Assembly: GCA_007693555.1 (NCBI GenBank)
Contig: REDJ01000066.1
Span: forward strand, 1-32,844
Reading direction: 5' to 3'
Source: Bacteroidota bacterium
Lineage (GTDB): Bacteria; Bacteroidota; Bacteroidia; Bacteroidales; UBA7960
Length of the DNA: 32,844 bases
Shown here: piece after piece, positions 1 through 8,162 of the stretch
Layout of the letters: each line of letters begins with the position of its first letter
Position numbering within the stretch: position 1 is the stretch's first letter
Notes under the pieces: generated by a model
Database searches by the model: none
What the model was told of the DNA's origin: nothing
The model's input: only the letters and a program-made list of their open reading frames with translations
Program-made: the position numbers and the translations under genes

Positions 1-281
1 ACAGATATATCGGGAAACGTGGCACTCCCGAGCGGGAAAAATTTGAATACGAACTGCGGCTTGACTTGCTTGGAGAAGCTATCAAACAGGCACGCAAAGA
101 AAGAAATCTGACACAGGAAGAATTAGGAAAATTGGTAGGAGTTCAAAAAGCACAGATATCAAAAATAGAGAACAGCCTAACAGACGCCCGCTTTGAGACA
201 ATAATCAAAGTATTCAAAGCACTGAATGCACGGATAAACTTTCACGTGGAATTACTTGACCAAAAACTTGATAAAGCCTGA
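1..281 (+). CDS. XRE-family HTH protein, HigA-like antitoxin (5' end outside window)
   Basis: The reading frame is open from base 3, so the gene begins before the window; a TTG at 66 inside it is not the real start. The visible 92 residues begin with RYIGKRGTPERE, a segment typical of HigA-type antitoxins, followed by a Cro/C1-type helix-turn-helix with ARKERNLTQEELG and VQKAQISKIENS. Such proteins bind their own promoter and neutralise a HigB/RelE-type RNase toxin, which in this family is usually encoded just upstream. That would be outside the window and cannot be confirmed. It could instead be a stand-alone XRE regulator. The next features are a structured repeat and a DNA methylase gene, so this is plausibly an accessory region. 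Confidence 0.85.
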   Translation, partial: RYIGKRGTPEREKFEYELRLDLLGEAIKQARKERNLTQEELGKLVGVQKAQISKIENSLTDARFETIIKVFKALNARINFHVELLDQKLDKA

Positions 282-330
282 CAGAATAAAAACCTGGACA
301 ACCATAGATTCACTGCATAAAATATTCTCC

Positions 331-438
331 AACACTGCATTTGGCTTATGGCGGGTGAAGTGTTAAATTTAAGGTTTTCAGCTCTTAGACAAGTTCGTCT
401 CGAGCAGAAAGGAAAGTGCTTCGAAAACCCCACAAGCC
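331..438. repeat. Nested inverted repeat, attC-like or structured mobile remnant
   Basis: The gene-poor stretch 282-588 holds several nested complementary arms. GGCTTATGG (343-351) pairs with CCACAAGCC (430-438), one mismatch. GGTTTTC (373-379) pairs with GAAAACC (423-429). GCTC (381-384) pairs with GAGC (402-405). AGAC (387-390) pairs with GTCT (397-400) around a 6-base loop. A separate perfect pair, AACACT (331-336) and AGTGTT (359-364), encloses the first arm, and the second half is followed by GTTAAAT-like bases. Nested imperfect arms next to an antitoxin gene recall integron attC sites, but the consensus R boxes are not clearly present and no integrase is visible. A structured RNA or a degenerate element remains possible. 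Confidence 0.45.
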
Positions 439-495
439 ATATTCTTAAAGTCAGAGTGCAAAATGGAAGAGGGAGTTTTAAAACAATACAACTTA

Positions 496-528
496 TTGAA
501 AATAAATATTCAATACGTTGTATTTTTG
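496..528 (+). promoter_or_regulatory. Possible Bacteroidota promoter for the adenine methylase
   Basis: TATTTTTG at 521-528 matches the Bacteroidota -7 consensus TAnnTTTG exactly. A TTG at 496-498 lies 22 bases upstream, close to the expected -33 spacing. The leader to the methylase ATG at 589 would be about 55 bases. This is an inference from consensus only. Confidence 0.35.
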
Positions 529-588
529 TAATTTCAGAAGAAGGAACAATTCATTATGTTGAAATCAAATCATTTATAAATAGTTATA

Positions 589-1524
589 ATGAATCAGTTA
601 AAATTGGGATTGGAAAGCAGTAAGACTATATATACGGCTAAGCCTTTTTTAAAATGGGCCGGTGGAAAAACCCAGTTAATCAAAGAAATTGAAAACAATC
701 TTCCCGGGGATTTTAAAAAGTCAAACTACACCTATATTGAACCGTTTATTGGTAGCGGTGCTGTTATGTTTTGGTTACTTAGTAATTATCCTGAAATTAA
801 GAAAGCAGTAATAAATGACATTAATTCTGATTTAACAAATACTTATAGAATAATCTCCTCAAATCCTGAAGAATTGATAAGTATTTTAAATCAAATACAA
901 ATTGAATTTTATTCCCTGGAAAACAATCAGGAACTTAAATCTGAATATTATTACAAAAAACGGGAATTATACAATTTACGGCAAAGTGACCAAACTACAC
1001 AAGCAGCATTATTTATTTTCCTTAACAGGACTTGTTTTAATGGATTATACAGGGTTAATAAAAATAATGAGTTTAATGTTCCTTTAGGCTCCTATAAAAG
1101 ACCAACTATCTGTGATACAGAAAACATTAGGGCAGTCAGCAAGGTATTGCAAAAAGTCGAGATTCTATGTGGTGATTTTGAACAAACTATCCACTATGCA
1201 CAAAAAAATACTTTCTTTTACTTTGATCCGCCGTATAAACCTTTAAATAATACCTCAAGTTTTAACTCTTATGCAAAAGATGAATTTAACGACAAGCAAC
1301 AAATCAGACTAAAGAACTTTTGCTTAAAGTTAAATGAATCAGGTTATAAATGGATGTTAAGCAATTCAGATGTAAAAGGTGCTGATAATGAAAATAATTT
1401 CTTTGACGAACTCTATTCTGAGTTCAATATAAACAGGGTTAAAGCAACACGTCGAATAAACTCAAATGCAGAAAAAAGAGGTGAATTGAATGAACTATTA
1501 ATAACAAACTATTCAGTTAAATAA
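589..1524 (+). CDS. dam: DNA adenine methylase, Dam/D12 class
   Basis: Class D12 N6-adenine methyltransferase of the Dam/M.DpnII type, using S-adenosylmethionine; the family usually modifies GATC. At 311 residues it has full family length. Landmarks: WAGGKTQL at 23-30, the SAM-binding EPFIGSGAVMFWL at 51-63, the NRTCFNGLYRVN block at 146-157 and the catalytic DPPY at 213-216, followed by a SNSD segment. The ATG at 589 places WAGGK at the usual distance from the N terminus. No recognisable restriction endonuclease lies beside it, so it may be a solitary methylase or a relic of a restriction-modification system. The gene is visibly more AT-rich than the metabolic genes further on, which together with the antitoxin neighbour suggests acquisition by transfer. 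The target sequence is inferred from the family. Confidence 0.93.
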   Translation: MNQLKLGLESSKTIYTAKPFLKWAGGKTQLIKEIENNLPGDFKKSNYTYIEPFIGSGAVMFWLLSNYPEIKKAVINDINSDLTNTYRIISSNPEELISILNQIQIEFYSLENNQELKSEYYYKKRELYNLRQSDQTTQAALFIFLNRTCFNGLYRVNKNNEFNVPLGSYKRPTICDTENIRAVSKVLQKVEILCGDFEQTIHYAQKNTFFYFDPPYKPLNNTSSFNSYAKDEFNDKQQIRLKNFCLKLNESGYKWMLSNSDVKGADNENNFFDELYSEFNINRVKATRRINSNAEKRGELNELLITNYSVK

Positions 1525-1640
1525 ACTTTTTGGATTGCCCTAAAATGGAGAAGCTTACATTGTTATAAGTTTTATAAAAAAGTGAAATGGTTGGCAGATC
1601 TTTTAATAAAGATTTCCGACCTGAAGGATTTTAAAATAAA

Positions 1641-2126
1641 CTAAAAACCATATTTTTTCATTAGCATATCAAGTTCCCGCCACTTTTTACCTTTGCTAAA
1701 GTTCGCTGCAAAATCCGGTGATTGATTTTCAATCAAAACCTGATACATTCCAAGTCTTTTCACTCGTTTTTTTAATATTGCATTTTTTTTGTTTTCTTCT
1801 GCAACCATGCCGGCGTAAATTACGGTAAACCAGATATCAATAATGACTTTATCTTCACCATAACTACTGGCAATTTCAGTTATTTTGTCCAAAACCTCTT
1901 TATTGATTCCGGAAGATGTAACATCATAAATTTTAACAAAATCATCATATATTTTTTTTCCGGAATATTTTTCGCCAAAATCTCTTAATGCAGTAAAATA
2001 CTGCACATCCCTGGGTGCAAATTTTATTTCTCCTTTTGGTATCAGGTAAACGCACCATCCATCAAATGAGCCAATATCAAACTCAATAATACTTCCGTCA
2101 GAAATTTTTTTGACTAATGTGGCCAT
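1641..2126 (-). CDS. Conserved protein of unknown function next to Dam
   Basis: 161 residues with no signal peptide and no membrane segment, so probably cytoplasmic. It begins MATLVKKISDGSIIEFD and ends with a basic stretch (AEENKKNAILKKRVKRLG) and WRELDMLMKKYG. The middle part (FTALRDFGEKYSGKKIYDDFVKIYDV) looks helical. I do not recognise a catalytic motif. It points toward the methylase gene (convergent, 116 bases between the stops) and shares its AT-rich composition, so both may belong to the same accessory segment. It does not look like the classical DpnII or MboI endonucleases. A role linked to the methylase is only a guess from position. Confidence 0.75.
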   Translation of the reverse strand: MATLVKKISDGSIIEFDIGSFDGWCVYLIPKGEIKFAPRDVQYFTALRDFGEKYSGKKIYDDFVKIYDVTSSGINKEVLDKITEIASSYGEDKVIIDIWFTVIYAGMVAEENKKNAILKKRVKRLGMYQVLIENQSPDFAANFSKGKKWRELDMLMKKYGF

Positions 2127-2186
2127 ATCACATTATACACAATAACTTGTTTTATATGTTTTTTCCACTAAGGATTAAAAGAAAAT

Positions 2187-2220
2187 AACCCAGTTAATCA
2201 AAACTTCTTCTGGCTGGGTT
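2187..2220 (-). terminator. Probable terminator of the acyl-CoA ligase/BASS operon
   Basis: AACCCAG (2187-2193) and CTGGGTT (2214-2220) form a 7-bp stem spanning the stop codon of the minus-strand transporter. Read on the minus strand the stem is followed by a T-rich run (ATTTTCTTTT). The 20-base loop is long, so the call is moderate. Confidence 0.5.
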
Positions 2221-3253
2221 GCGTTCCCTGGCTAGGATCATTTACAAGACGTTTGGGTAAAAAACCCTGGGGATAATTTGTAACATAACTCTCACCAAAG
2301 AGCCGGTTATGAATGCTGGTATTTTTATATATATCCCAGTCTTTTCTTCCGTTTTTGCGGTACCGAAGCGTAATAACAGAAGATGTTATTACAATGAATG
2401 TTGAATACAAAATGGCCAGCCAGACCATCTGGCTCTGCACCGGTTCGCTGAAGCTAAGCAAAATTATGGCAAAAGATACGGGGCCGTTTTGAATGCCTGT
2501 TTCGAGGGAGATGGCTCTTTGAAAAAGCGGATATACTCCCAGTAACCGGGAGAACCAGTATCCGAAAAAGAAACCTGCCAACCCCAGTCCGACTGCACCA
2601 ATATAAACTCCTATTGGAGTTTGTAAAAACAAATGGCCGTGACGAATAAATGCTGTAAGTAGCAGGTATAAAATCACCAGTATTCCAACGAATCCGGCTG
2701 TATCCTCAGCTGTTTTTGCCCAATCAGGCCAGTGTTTTCTGATAAACATTCCCATGGCTACCGGTACAAGGACCAGAATAAGTGAACTTATGATATTCAT
2801 TGTGGGTATAACAAACTCTGCTTCTCCGCCACTTAGTTGCATGGAAGCAGAAATCTGGGCTGTAAATCCTCCGGTGTAGAGCTTCAAAAGAATGGGCATC
2901 ATAATCAATGCCATAATTGTTGAAGCGGTGGTCATGGATATACTTAAAGCAACTGATCCTCTGGAAAAATATGTGAACATGTTTGATGTTGTGCCTCCGG
3001 GCAAACATCCAATAAGGATCAGGGCAATTGCAAAAGCAGGAGGGAAGTTCAAAATAGTTGCCAGGCCGAAAGCTATCAAGGGCATAAGCCCAAATTGAGA
3101 CATGAATCCAATAAATACTCCTTTTGGTTTTCTGATAACAGCGCGAAAGTCATCAGGGGTAAGGCTGGCTCCCATACCCAGCATAATAACAAAAATCATC
3201 ACGGCCAGCAAGGCCTGATCATGAGCATATAAAAGTTGTGTGTTAAATTCCAT
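2198..3253 (-). CDS. BASS-family (bile acid:sodium symporter-like) transporter
   Basis: 351-residue inner-membrane protein with about nine to ten hydrophobic segments. The family signature is clear: LTPDDFRAVIRKPK near residues 31-44, GCLPGGTTSNMFTYFSRG at 82-99, and ETGIQNGPVSFA late in the protein, where BASS transporters place residues of the sodium and substrate sites. Members import organic anions such as bile acids, pantoate or 2-oxo acids by symport with sodium; the substrate here cannot be read from sequence. The C-terminal 60 residues are polar and extend beyond the usual core. The start codon lies 5 bases after the stop of the acyl-CoA ligase, so the two genes are almost certainly co-transcribed and may act on the same carboxylic acid. 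Confidence 0.9.
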   Translation of the reverse strand: MEFNTQLLYAHDQALLAVMIFVIMLGMGASLTPDDFRAVIRKPKGVFIGFMSQFGLMPLIAFGLATILNFPPAFAIALILIGCLPGGTTSNMFTYFSRGSVALSISMTTASTIMALIMMPILLKLYTGGFTAQISASMQLSGGEAEFVIPTMNIISSLILVLVPVAMGMFIRKHWPDWAKTAEDTAGFVGILVILYLLLTAFIRHGHLFLQTPIGVYIGAVGLGLAGFFFGYWFSRLLGVYPLFQRAISLETGIQNGPVSFAIILLSFSEPVQSQMVWLAILYSTFIVITSSVITLRYRKNGRKDWDIYKNTSIHNRLFGESYVTNYPQGFLPKRLVNDPSQGTQPSQKKF

Positions 3254-3258
3254 AGGTT

Positions 3259-5190
3259 TTAATTGTTTTTAGGTGAACCGTTTGCAAACAATTCATCAAT
3301 GACATGGTTGAATTTTTGTTCTACAACATGACGTTTGATCTTGAAAAGGTTGGTGAGTTCCCTGCCTACCTCAAAGCTCTGGGGCAGCATACGGAAATCT
3401 TTTATCTGTTCAAAACGTTTAAACCCATTATTGGTAGAGGTGAGCCGTTTTATTTCTTCACGGATAATTCTGTTTGCATCTGCGTTTAATGCCAGTTCTT
3501 CCATGGTTCGTATATTTAGGCCAGCTTGTCTGAATTCTGAAATTCCGGGAACTATAAGCACACTCAGGTACTTTTTATCTTGCCCAACAACCATACATTG
3601 GTCAATAAAATGGCTTTGCTGAAGCCTCATTTCAATGGGTTCAGGTTCTACATTTTCGCCACTTGACAATACAATTGTTGATTTGGATCGTCCCAGAATT
3701 TTCAGGCAATTGTTATGTGTTATCACACCCAAATCACCGGTGCGCAGCCAGCCATCTTTAAAGGTTAACTGTGTCAGTTCCGGGTCGCGGTAATAACCTT
3801 TCATTACCTGCGGTCCTTTTGCCCAGATTTCGCCTCTCTGCGAAAGTCCGTTATCCGGTAGATTGGGATTGGGATATAAAACTGTACCTGTTTCAGGTTC
3901 AACAATGCGAATTTCAGTTTCAGGAATGGGAGGGCCTACTGTACCTACCACAAGGTCTTTGATATATCGTACTGAAATTACCGGTGAGGTTTCAGTCATA
4001 CCATATCCCTCCAGAACCGGTATTCCCATATAGTTGAAGAATTTGTCAATATGTATGGGAAGTGCCCCGCCCCCGGATATGGTTGCTTTTAGAGAACCAC
4101 CTACACCCAACCTTATTCTCTCCAGAACAGCCGCATTAAAAAATCCATACCATGGCAATACAATAATCCAGCGTAATATATGAAGTGGCATCAAAAGAAA
4201 GCGCTTTAATCTTGCCTCTTTATTCATTTTCAGGTACTTGTCGGTAATAAAATATTCCGAGTTTTTATATTGTCTTGATAAGAAGTAAGCAATATGAAAA
4301 AGTATTTGTCTTACCGGGTGCGAAGCTTTAACACCTTTGAGGATGCGTTCATGCAGTTTTTCCCATAAACGGGGAGCCGAGGCCATAAAGGTAGGCTCAA
4401 CATTGCGCATATCTTCTCCAATTGTAACAATAGATGAATAAAATGTACAGCCTCCAAAACTTAAAGTATACATTTCAATTACACGCTCAAAAATATGCCA
4501 GATAGGCAAAACTGAAAGAACCCGGTCAGTACAGTTATGATACCCGGGAAGATTACGCACCTGCGATATCATGTTGGAGTGCTTAAGCATCACACCTTTG
4601 GGTTTACCTGTGGTTCCTGAAGTATAAATAAGCGTAAATAAATCATCCGGTTTGATGGCAGAAATCCGGTCTTCTACACGCTTGTCACCCTGTGCCCGTA
4701 AGCCGGAACCAAGCTTGCATACATCCTCAAGTCTTTTAACTCCCTCTTTTTCTTTTGCTTTATGGTCGAGAAGAATTATTTCACGTAATGCCGGTAAGCG
4801 GTTTTTCAGCTTCAGCACTCTGTCCTGTAATTCTACTGTTTCTACAAAAGCAATTTCAATACCGGCGTGGTCAATGATGTAAAATAATTCATCATCGGTA
4901 ACATCCCTGCCCCTGGGCACGTTTGCAGATCCGCTTAACTGAACTGCGCAGTCGCATAATATCCATTCAAAGCGGTTGTCGCTAAAAATACCCACATGTT
5001 CGCGTTGTTTTAACCCAAGTTCTATAAGGCCTGTAGCAAGGTCAGCACCTTGCTCGTATAACTCACGATAAGATACCGGCTTCCAATCCAGGGCGCTCAC
5101 ACGGGTTGCAAAAGCAGGTAACGATTCAAATTTATCGGCAGCTTTCCGGTACAATAAAGCCAGGTTGTCAGCCTTTATTCGATGTCCCAT
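3259..5190 (-). CDS. Long-chain fatty acid--CoA ligase (AMP-forming)
   Basis: 643-residue member of the ANL adenylate-forming superfamily, of the long LACS/FAA type. It activates a fatty acid with ATP to an acyl-adenylate and then to acyl-CoA. Visible motifs: the P-loop YTSGTTGKPKGVM at about 189-201, the substrate and AMP segment ISGGGALP followed by GYGMTETSP, the hinge region GWLRTGDLG, and a C-terminal lid with SSGENVEPEPIE. It lacks a signal peptide and is probably cytoplasmic or membrane-peripheral. It is the first gene of a two-gene minus-strand operon with the BASS transporter. A second, shorter ligase is encoded at 22101-23762. Chain-length preference is not readable. Confidence 0.93.
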   Translation of the reverse strand: MGHRIKADNLALLYRKAADKFESLPAFATRVSALDWKPVSYRELYEQGADLATGLIELGLKQREHVGIFSDNRFEWILCDCAVQLSGSANVPRGRDVTDDELFYIIDHAGIEIAFVETVELQDRVLKLKNRLPALREIILLDHKAKEKEGVKRLEDVCKLGSGLRAQGDKRVEDRISAIKPDDLFTLIYTSGTTGKPKGVMLKHSNMISQVRNLPGYHNCTDRVLSVLPIWHIFERVIEMYTLSFGGCTFYSSIVTIGEDMRNVEPTFMASAPRLWEKLHERILKGVKASHPVRQILFHIAYFLSRQYKNSEYFITDKYLKMNKEARLKRFLLMPLHILRWIIVLPWYGFFNAAVLERIRLGVGGSLKATISGGGALPIHIDKFFNYMGIPVLEGYGMTETSPVISVRYIKDLVVGTVGPPIPETEIRIVEPETGTVLYPNPNLPDNGLSQRGEIWAKGPQVMKGYYRDPELTQLTFKDGWLRTGDLGVITHNNCLKILGRSKSTIVLSSGENVEPEPIEMRLQQSHFIDQCMVVGQDKKYLSVLIVPGISEFRQAGLNIRTMEELALNADANRIIREEIKRLTSTNNGFKRFEQIKDFRMLPQSFEVGRELTNLFKIKRHVVEQKFNHVIDELFANGSPKNN

Positions 5191-5593
5191 AAATGAAAAT
5201 GTTAAGAAAGATAACTTGTCCCTAATGTAACTATTTGTATACTATGTAATTAAAGTATAAATGCGTAGAAATAAAACTGTAAATATACGTTTAATTAATA
5301 AAATATTTAGCAAATTTAACGATTACAGGAATGTACATACAAATACAGCTATAAAAATGTTTAAAACAAAGATTTGTTTAATCATGATTGCATTTTTTTC
5401 TAATTGTATGTCAATTAAATCATTATCAGAGTAAGTGAAGTTGCAGGAGTTCTATATAACGGCAGTTATAAGTATATTCGGGAGCTTATTATTCTACTGG
5501 AAAAAACAATTTGGATTCAGTTATGAATTTTTAAAACTTGATTCGTCAAATTAAATCCCTAACCAAACAACATTAATTTAGATGCGATGCAAT
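5191..5593. other. 403-base AT-rich spacer with two tiny in-frame ORFs
   Basis: No established gene. On the plus strand an ORF at 5357-5434 encodes 25 residues that look like a lipoprotein signal peptide ending in FFSNC. After its TAA the same frame continues from a GTG at 5435 to 5554 and encodes 39 residues with one hydrophobic stretch (FYITAVISIFGSLLFYW). Neither has a convincing ribosome binding site. They may be a relic of one small envelope gene split by a stop codon, or chance. A small hairpin, TATAAC/GTTATA, lies at 5455-5470. The spacer must also hold the promoter of the minus-strand acyl-CoA ligase, for which I see no clear -7 element. Confidence 0.4.
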
Positions 5594-7966
5594 TTAGAGT
5601 TCAATACCTGCAATGCTTAAATAATCAGGCGTTTTTATTTTATTCTTTTGAGATTGAAGAATATTATTAATAACCTCAGGCTGTTGATTTAAATTCATTT
5701 CCTGGTTGTTATTCAATATATGGATCAATTCCTCTTCCAGAAAGGATACTGATGAAAAATCAGAATTGTTATTCTGTCTTGAACACTGTGCAATCAAATA
5801 CAGGCGGTCTGTCTTTTTTAATTGAATGCGATGCAGATACGGGCTGTGGATGCCCGGTTTGTCAGTTTGGTCAGGCTCTTCAGTTTTTAATTTCTGGATT
5901 TCCTGATAATCAAATGATTTCTGAGCAGTAACATTTTTCGGATTGCGCGCTATAGCCAGGTATAGGGGAATCTGTTTACCCGAAAATATAATATTATGAT
6001 TGTCTTTATTAATCCAGAGGAAAGATAAAAAAATGGAGTTTTGACCAATATCCATTTTTTGAGAAAAATGAGTTATTTGCTGATACAGGTTTTCAGTTAA
6101 TAAAGAAGGTTGGTTTATATATTTATCATTTGAAAACTTATCCAGAAGGGAAGTGATATAAAGATTAATAAAATTCCCTTTAATTCCGGGCAGATTACAA
6201 CCCGCCTTTACTATAATAATTTCATCAACCAATTGTTTTATCCACAAAAATCCACTGCTGCCATTTTTGTTCTCTTTTAAGAAATAATGAAAAGCATTTC
6301 CGTTAAATGCGGAGGGAAGAACCTCTGTGCCGGGATGAAGGATTTTTGTTACTTCTTCAGCAAAAGAAAGTTCCTGCCGGTTATTTTTTTCCCATGAAGC
6401 AATTTGTTTTTCAAGCGAAAAAATCCTTTCGTTTTGCTTGTATGATTGCGTAATGAGTTCGGATATTTTTTTCTTGTTGTTTTCAATAACCCGCAATTGC
6501 TTTCCAATCTGGTTATGCGACCTTAGTCGTCTATTGTTAAATGAAAACAGAATAATCCCAATAATTACAATAAAGGCAATTGCCACAATAAAAGTATTTA
6601 TCAACTGGCTTTTTTGTCTGAGTTCAATCTGGTTTCTTTCAAGTTCCAGTTGTTGTAGTTCAATGGCCTGTTTTTGGTTTTCTGATTCGTGTATTGCAGA
6701 TATTTCATTTAACTGCTTTTGTTTCTCTATATCGAGCAATGAGTCGCTTAGCACTTTGTAAATCTGGTAATATCTCAAGGCATCAGCATATTGCCCCTGT
6801 ATCTGCAGTATTTCTGCCGCCACCCGGTTAGCCTGTGCCTGTGCATCTATTGATTCAATTCTTTGTGCAATATCCAGGCTTTCAAGAACCATTTCGAGCC
6901 CCTTTTCATGTTCTTCCAACCGGCTGTAAGCCAGAGCCATATTCCGAAGCATGAGTGATATGATATGAAAACTTTGACCTTCCCTGGCATATTCAAGACC
7001 CATCTGATATTGTTCAAGGGCCATGCGATAATCATCAGTGAGCGTAGCTAATATTCCAAGGTTTAAGAAAGAATGAGCTAACATGCGATCGTTCTTTAGC
7101 AACCGGGCATAATTCAGTGCTTTATTAAAATGGTATTCTGCATTTTCAAAGTCTTGATAATCAAAATAAAGAGAACCTATACTTGAGTGGATATTTGAAA
7201 GTGCATTATTGTCCTCAACATTTTCATATTCTTTTAGCGCAAGCTCATATTCCTGCATAGCCCGGTTGAAGTTGCCAAGCTCATTGTGAATATTTCCAAA
7301 ACCAAGATGAATAGCTCCCCGGTTTTTCATGGAATTTATACTTTCATAAATATCAAGTGCATTCTGATAGTGTGTCAGGCTCTTTATATAATCGCCCATA
7401 TTGAAATATACGTTTCCCAGATTCACATTAATTACCGCTTTGTCCGAAACAAAATCTTCATTTGATTCAGCAATGAAAAGTGCTTCGTTAAGGTGTTTCA
7501 ATGCCTCAGGATAGAGCCCTTGATAATATTGAATATTGAATTTTCTTAGTAGCATTATGATAATATTCTCGCTATCTCCGATCTCTGTGTAGTATTTAAG
7601 AATCTTGTCATAGTCATCGTAAGCATCCTGGTAATCTCCCCAGATTTTATGCAGGTAAGCAATATATCGAAAAGCTTTTATCTGCAGTCCCTTATAAATT
7701 TCTTTATCGCTTTCAGAAGTTGAATTATTGAATCGGAATTCTGCCAGATTCAGAGCCTGATTATAGAAATGGAGTGCAGAGTTTTTATCGGTATGCTCAA
7801 AATGATCGCCCATCAAAAGGAGAAGTTCAATTTTGAGTGAATCATTTTGGGAACTCTCCACGCGTGACTCCAGATTGCCAATTGTTTCACCACCTAAGGC
7901 AGGCAGAATTGAAATTCCGGCAAAAATTAAAATAAAAAGTAAATATGAAGCTTGTCGACCACCCAT
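5594..7966 (-). CDS. TPR protein with membrane segment and degenerate SpoIIE-type phosphatase domain
   Basis: 790 residues. A signal peptide (about 1-25) is followed by a long tetratricopeptide-repeat array (about 45-405), a coiled coil (410-455), one membrane helix (456-476), a cytoplasmic coiled coil (480-530) and a C-terminal domain (535-790). That layout is the common Bacteroidota periplasmic-TPR / SpoIIE PP2C phosphatase signalling protein. The C-terminal domain still shows family landmarks (ILHPGTEVLPSAF, FLWIK, IPLYLAI), but the metal-binding acidic motifs are lost. The expected SGDFYW is SSGFLW (570-575), the expected DCTGHG...GAF region is AGCNLPGIKGNF (588-599), and the expected SDG near the end is LIAQCSRQ (724-731). 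It is therefore probably a pseudophosphatase with a binding role. No partner kinase is adjacent. Confidence 0.85.
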   Translation of the reverse strand: MGGRQASYLLFILIFAGISILPALGGETIGNLESRVESSQNDSLKIELLLLMGDHFEHTDKNSALHFYNQALNLAEFRFNNSTSESDKEIYKGLQIKAFRYIAYLHKIWGDYQDAYDDYDKILKYYTEIGDSENIIIMLLRKFNIQYYQGLYPEALKHLNEALFIAESNEDFVSDKAVINVNLGNVYFNMGDYIKSLTHYQNALDIYESINSMKNRGAIHLGFGNIHNELGNFNRAMQEYELALKEYENVEDNNALSNIHSSIGSLYFDYQDFENAEYHFNKALNYARLLKNDRMLAHSFLNLGILATLTDDYRMALEQYQMGLEYAREGQSFHIISLMLRNMALAYSRLEEHEKGLEMVLESLDIAQRIESIDAQAQANRVAAEILQIQGQYADALRYYQIYKVLSDSLLDIEKQKQLNEISAIHESENQKQAIELQQLELERNQIELRQKSQLINTFIVAIAFIVIIGIILFSFNNRRLRSHNQIGKQLRVIENNKKKISELITQSYKQNERIFSLEKQIASWEKNNRQELSFAEEVTKILHPGTEVLPSAFNGNAFHYFLKENKNGSSGFLWIKQLVDEIIIVKAGCNLPGIKGNFINLYITSLLDKFSNDKYINQPSLLTENLYQQITHFSQKMDIGQNSIFLSFLWINKDNHNIIFSGKQIPLYLAIARNPKNVTAQKSFDYQEIQKLKTEEPDQTDKPGIHSPYLHRIQLKKTDRLYLIAQCSRQNNNSDFSSVSFLEEELIHILNNNQEMNLNQQPEVINNILQSQKNKIKTPDYLSIAGIEL

Positions 7967-7968
7967 TA

Positions 7969-8027
7969 TTTTTCAGGTTGAATAAACCAGACAAAAATAT
8001 TTATAAATTTTGATTTAACCTGAAAAA
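7969..8027 (-). promoter_or_regulatory. Promoter of the TPR gene flanked by an 11-bp inverted repeat
   Basis: On the minus strand TATTTTTG (plus-strand bases 7992-7999) matches the Bacteroidota -7 consensus and would give a leader of about 20 bases to the ATG at 7966. It lies between the two arms of a perfect 11-bp inverted repeat, TTTTTCAGGTT (7969-7979) and AACCTGAAAAA (8017-8027). The arms bracket the promoter, so an operator is possible. No cognate regulator is obvious. Confidence 0.45.
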
Positions 8028-8122
8028 AAAACGATTTGGTTGAATCAGCTTATGTTTTCGTTTTTCTTTTTTTGGAAAAAATAAATATAAAAGAAATGGT
8101 AAGCATTAAAGAAAAAACTTAG

Positions 8123-8129
8123 TATCTTG
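8123..8129 (+). promoter_or_regulatory. Possible -7 element for the phosphodiesterase gene
   Basis: TATCTTG, followed by CACC, resembles TAnnTTTG lacking one T, and sits 34 bases before the ATG at 8163. No convincing -33 box is seen, so this is a weak call. Confidence 0.3.
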
Positions 8130-8162
8130 CACCAAATGTAATTATTTAAAACCTTGAATTGT

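Noticed and set aside
348-623. 91-codon ORF upstream of the methylase
   Set aside because: It lies on the structured repeat and the predicted promoter, overlaps the methylase start by 35 bases, and shows no recognisable domain.
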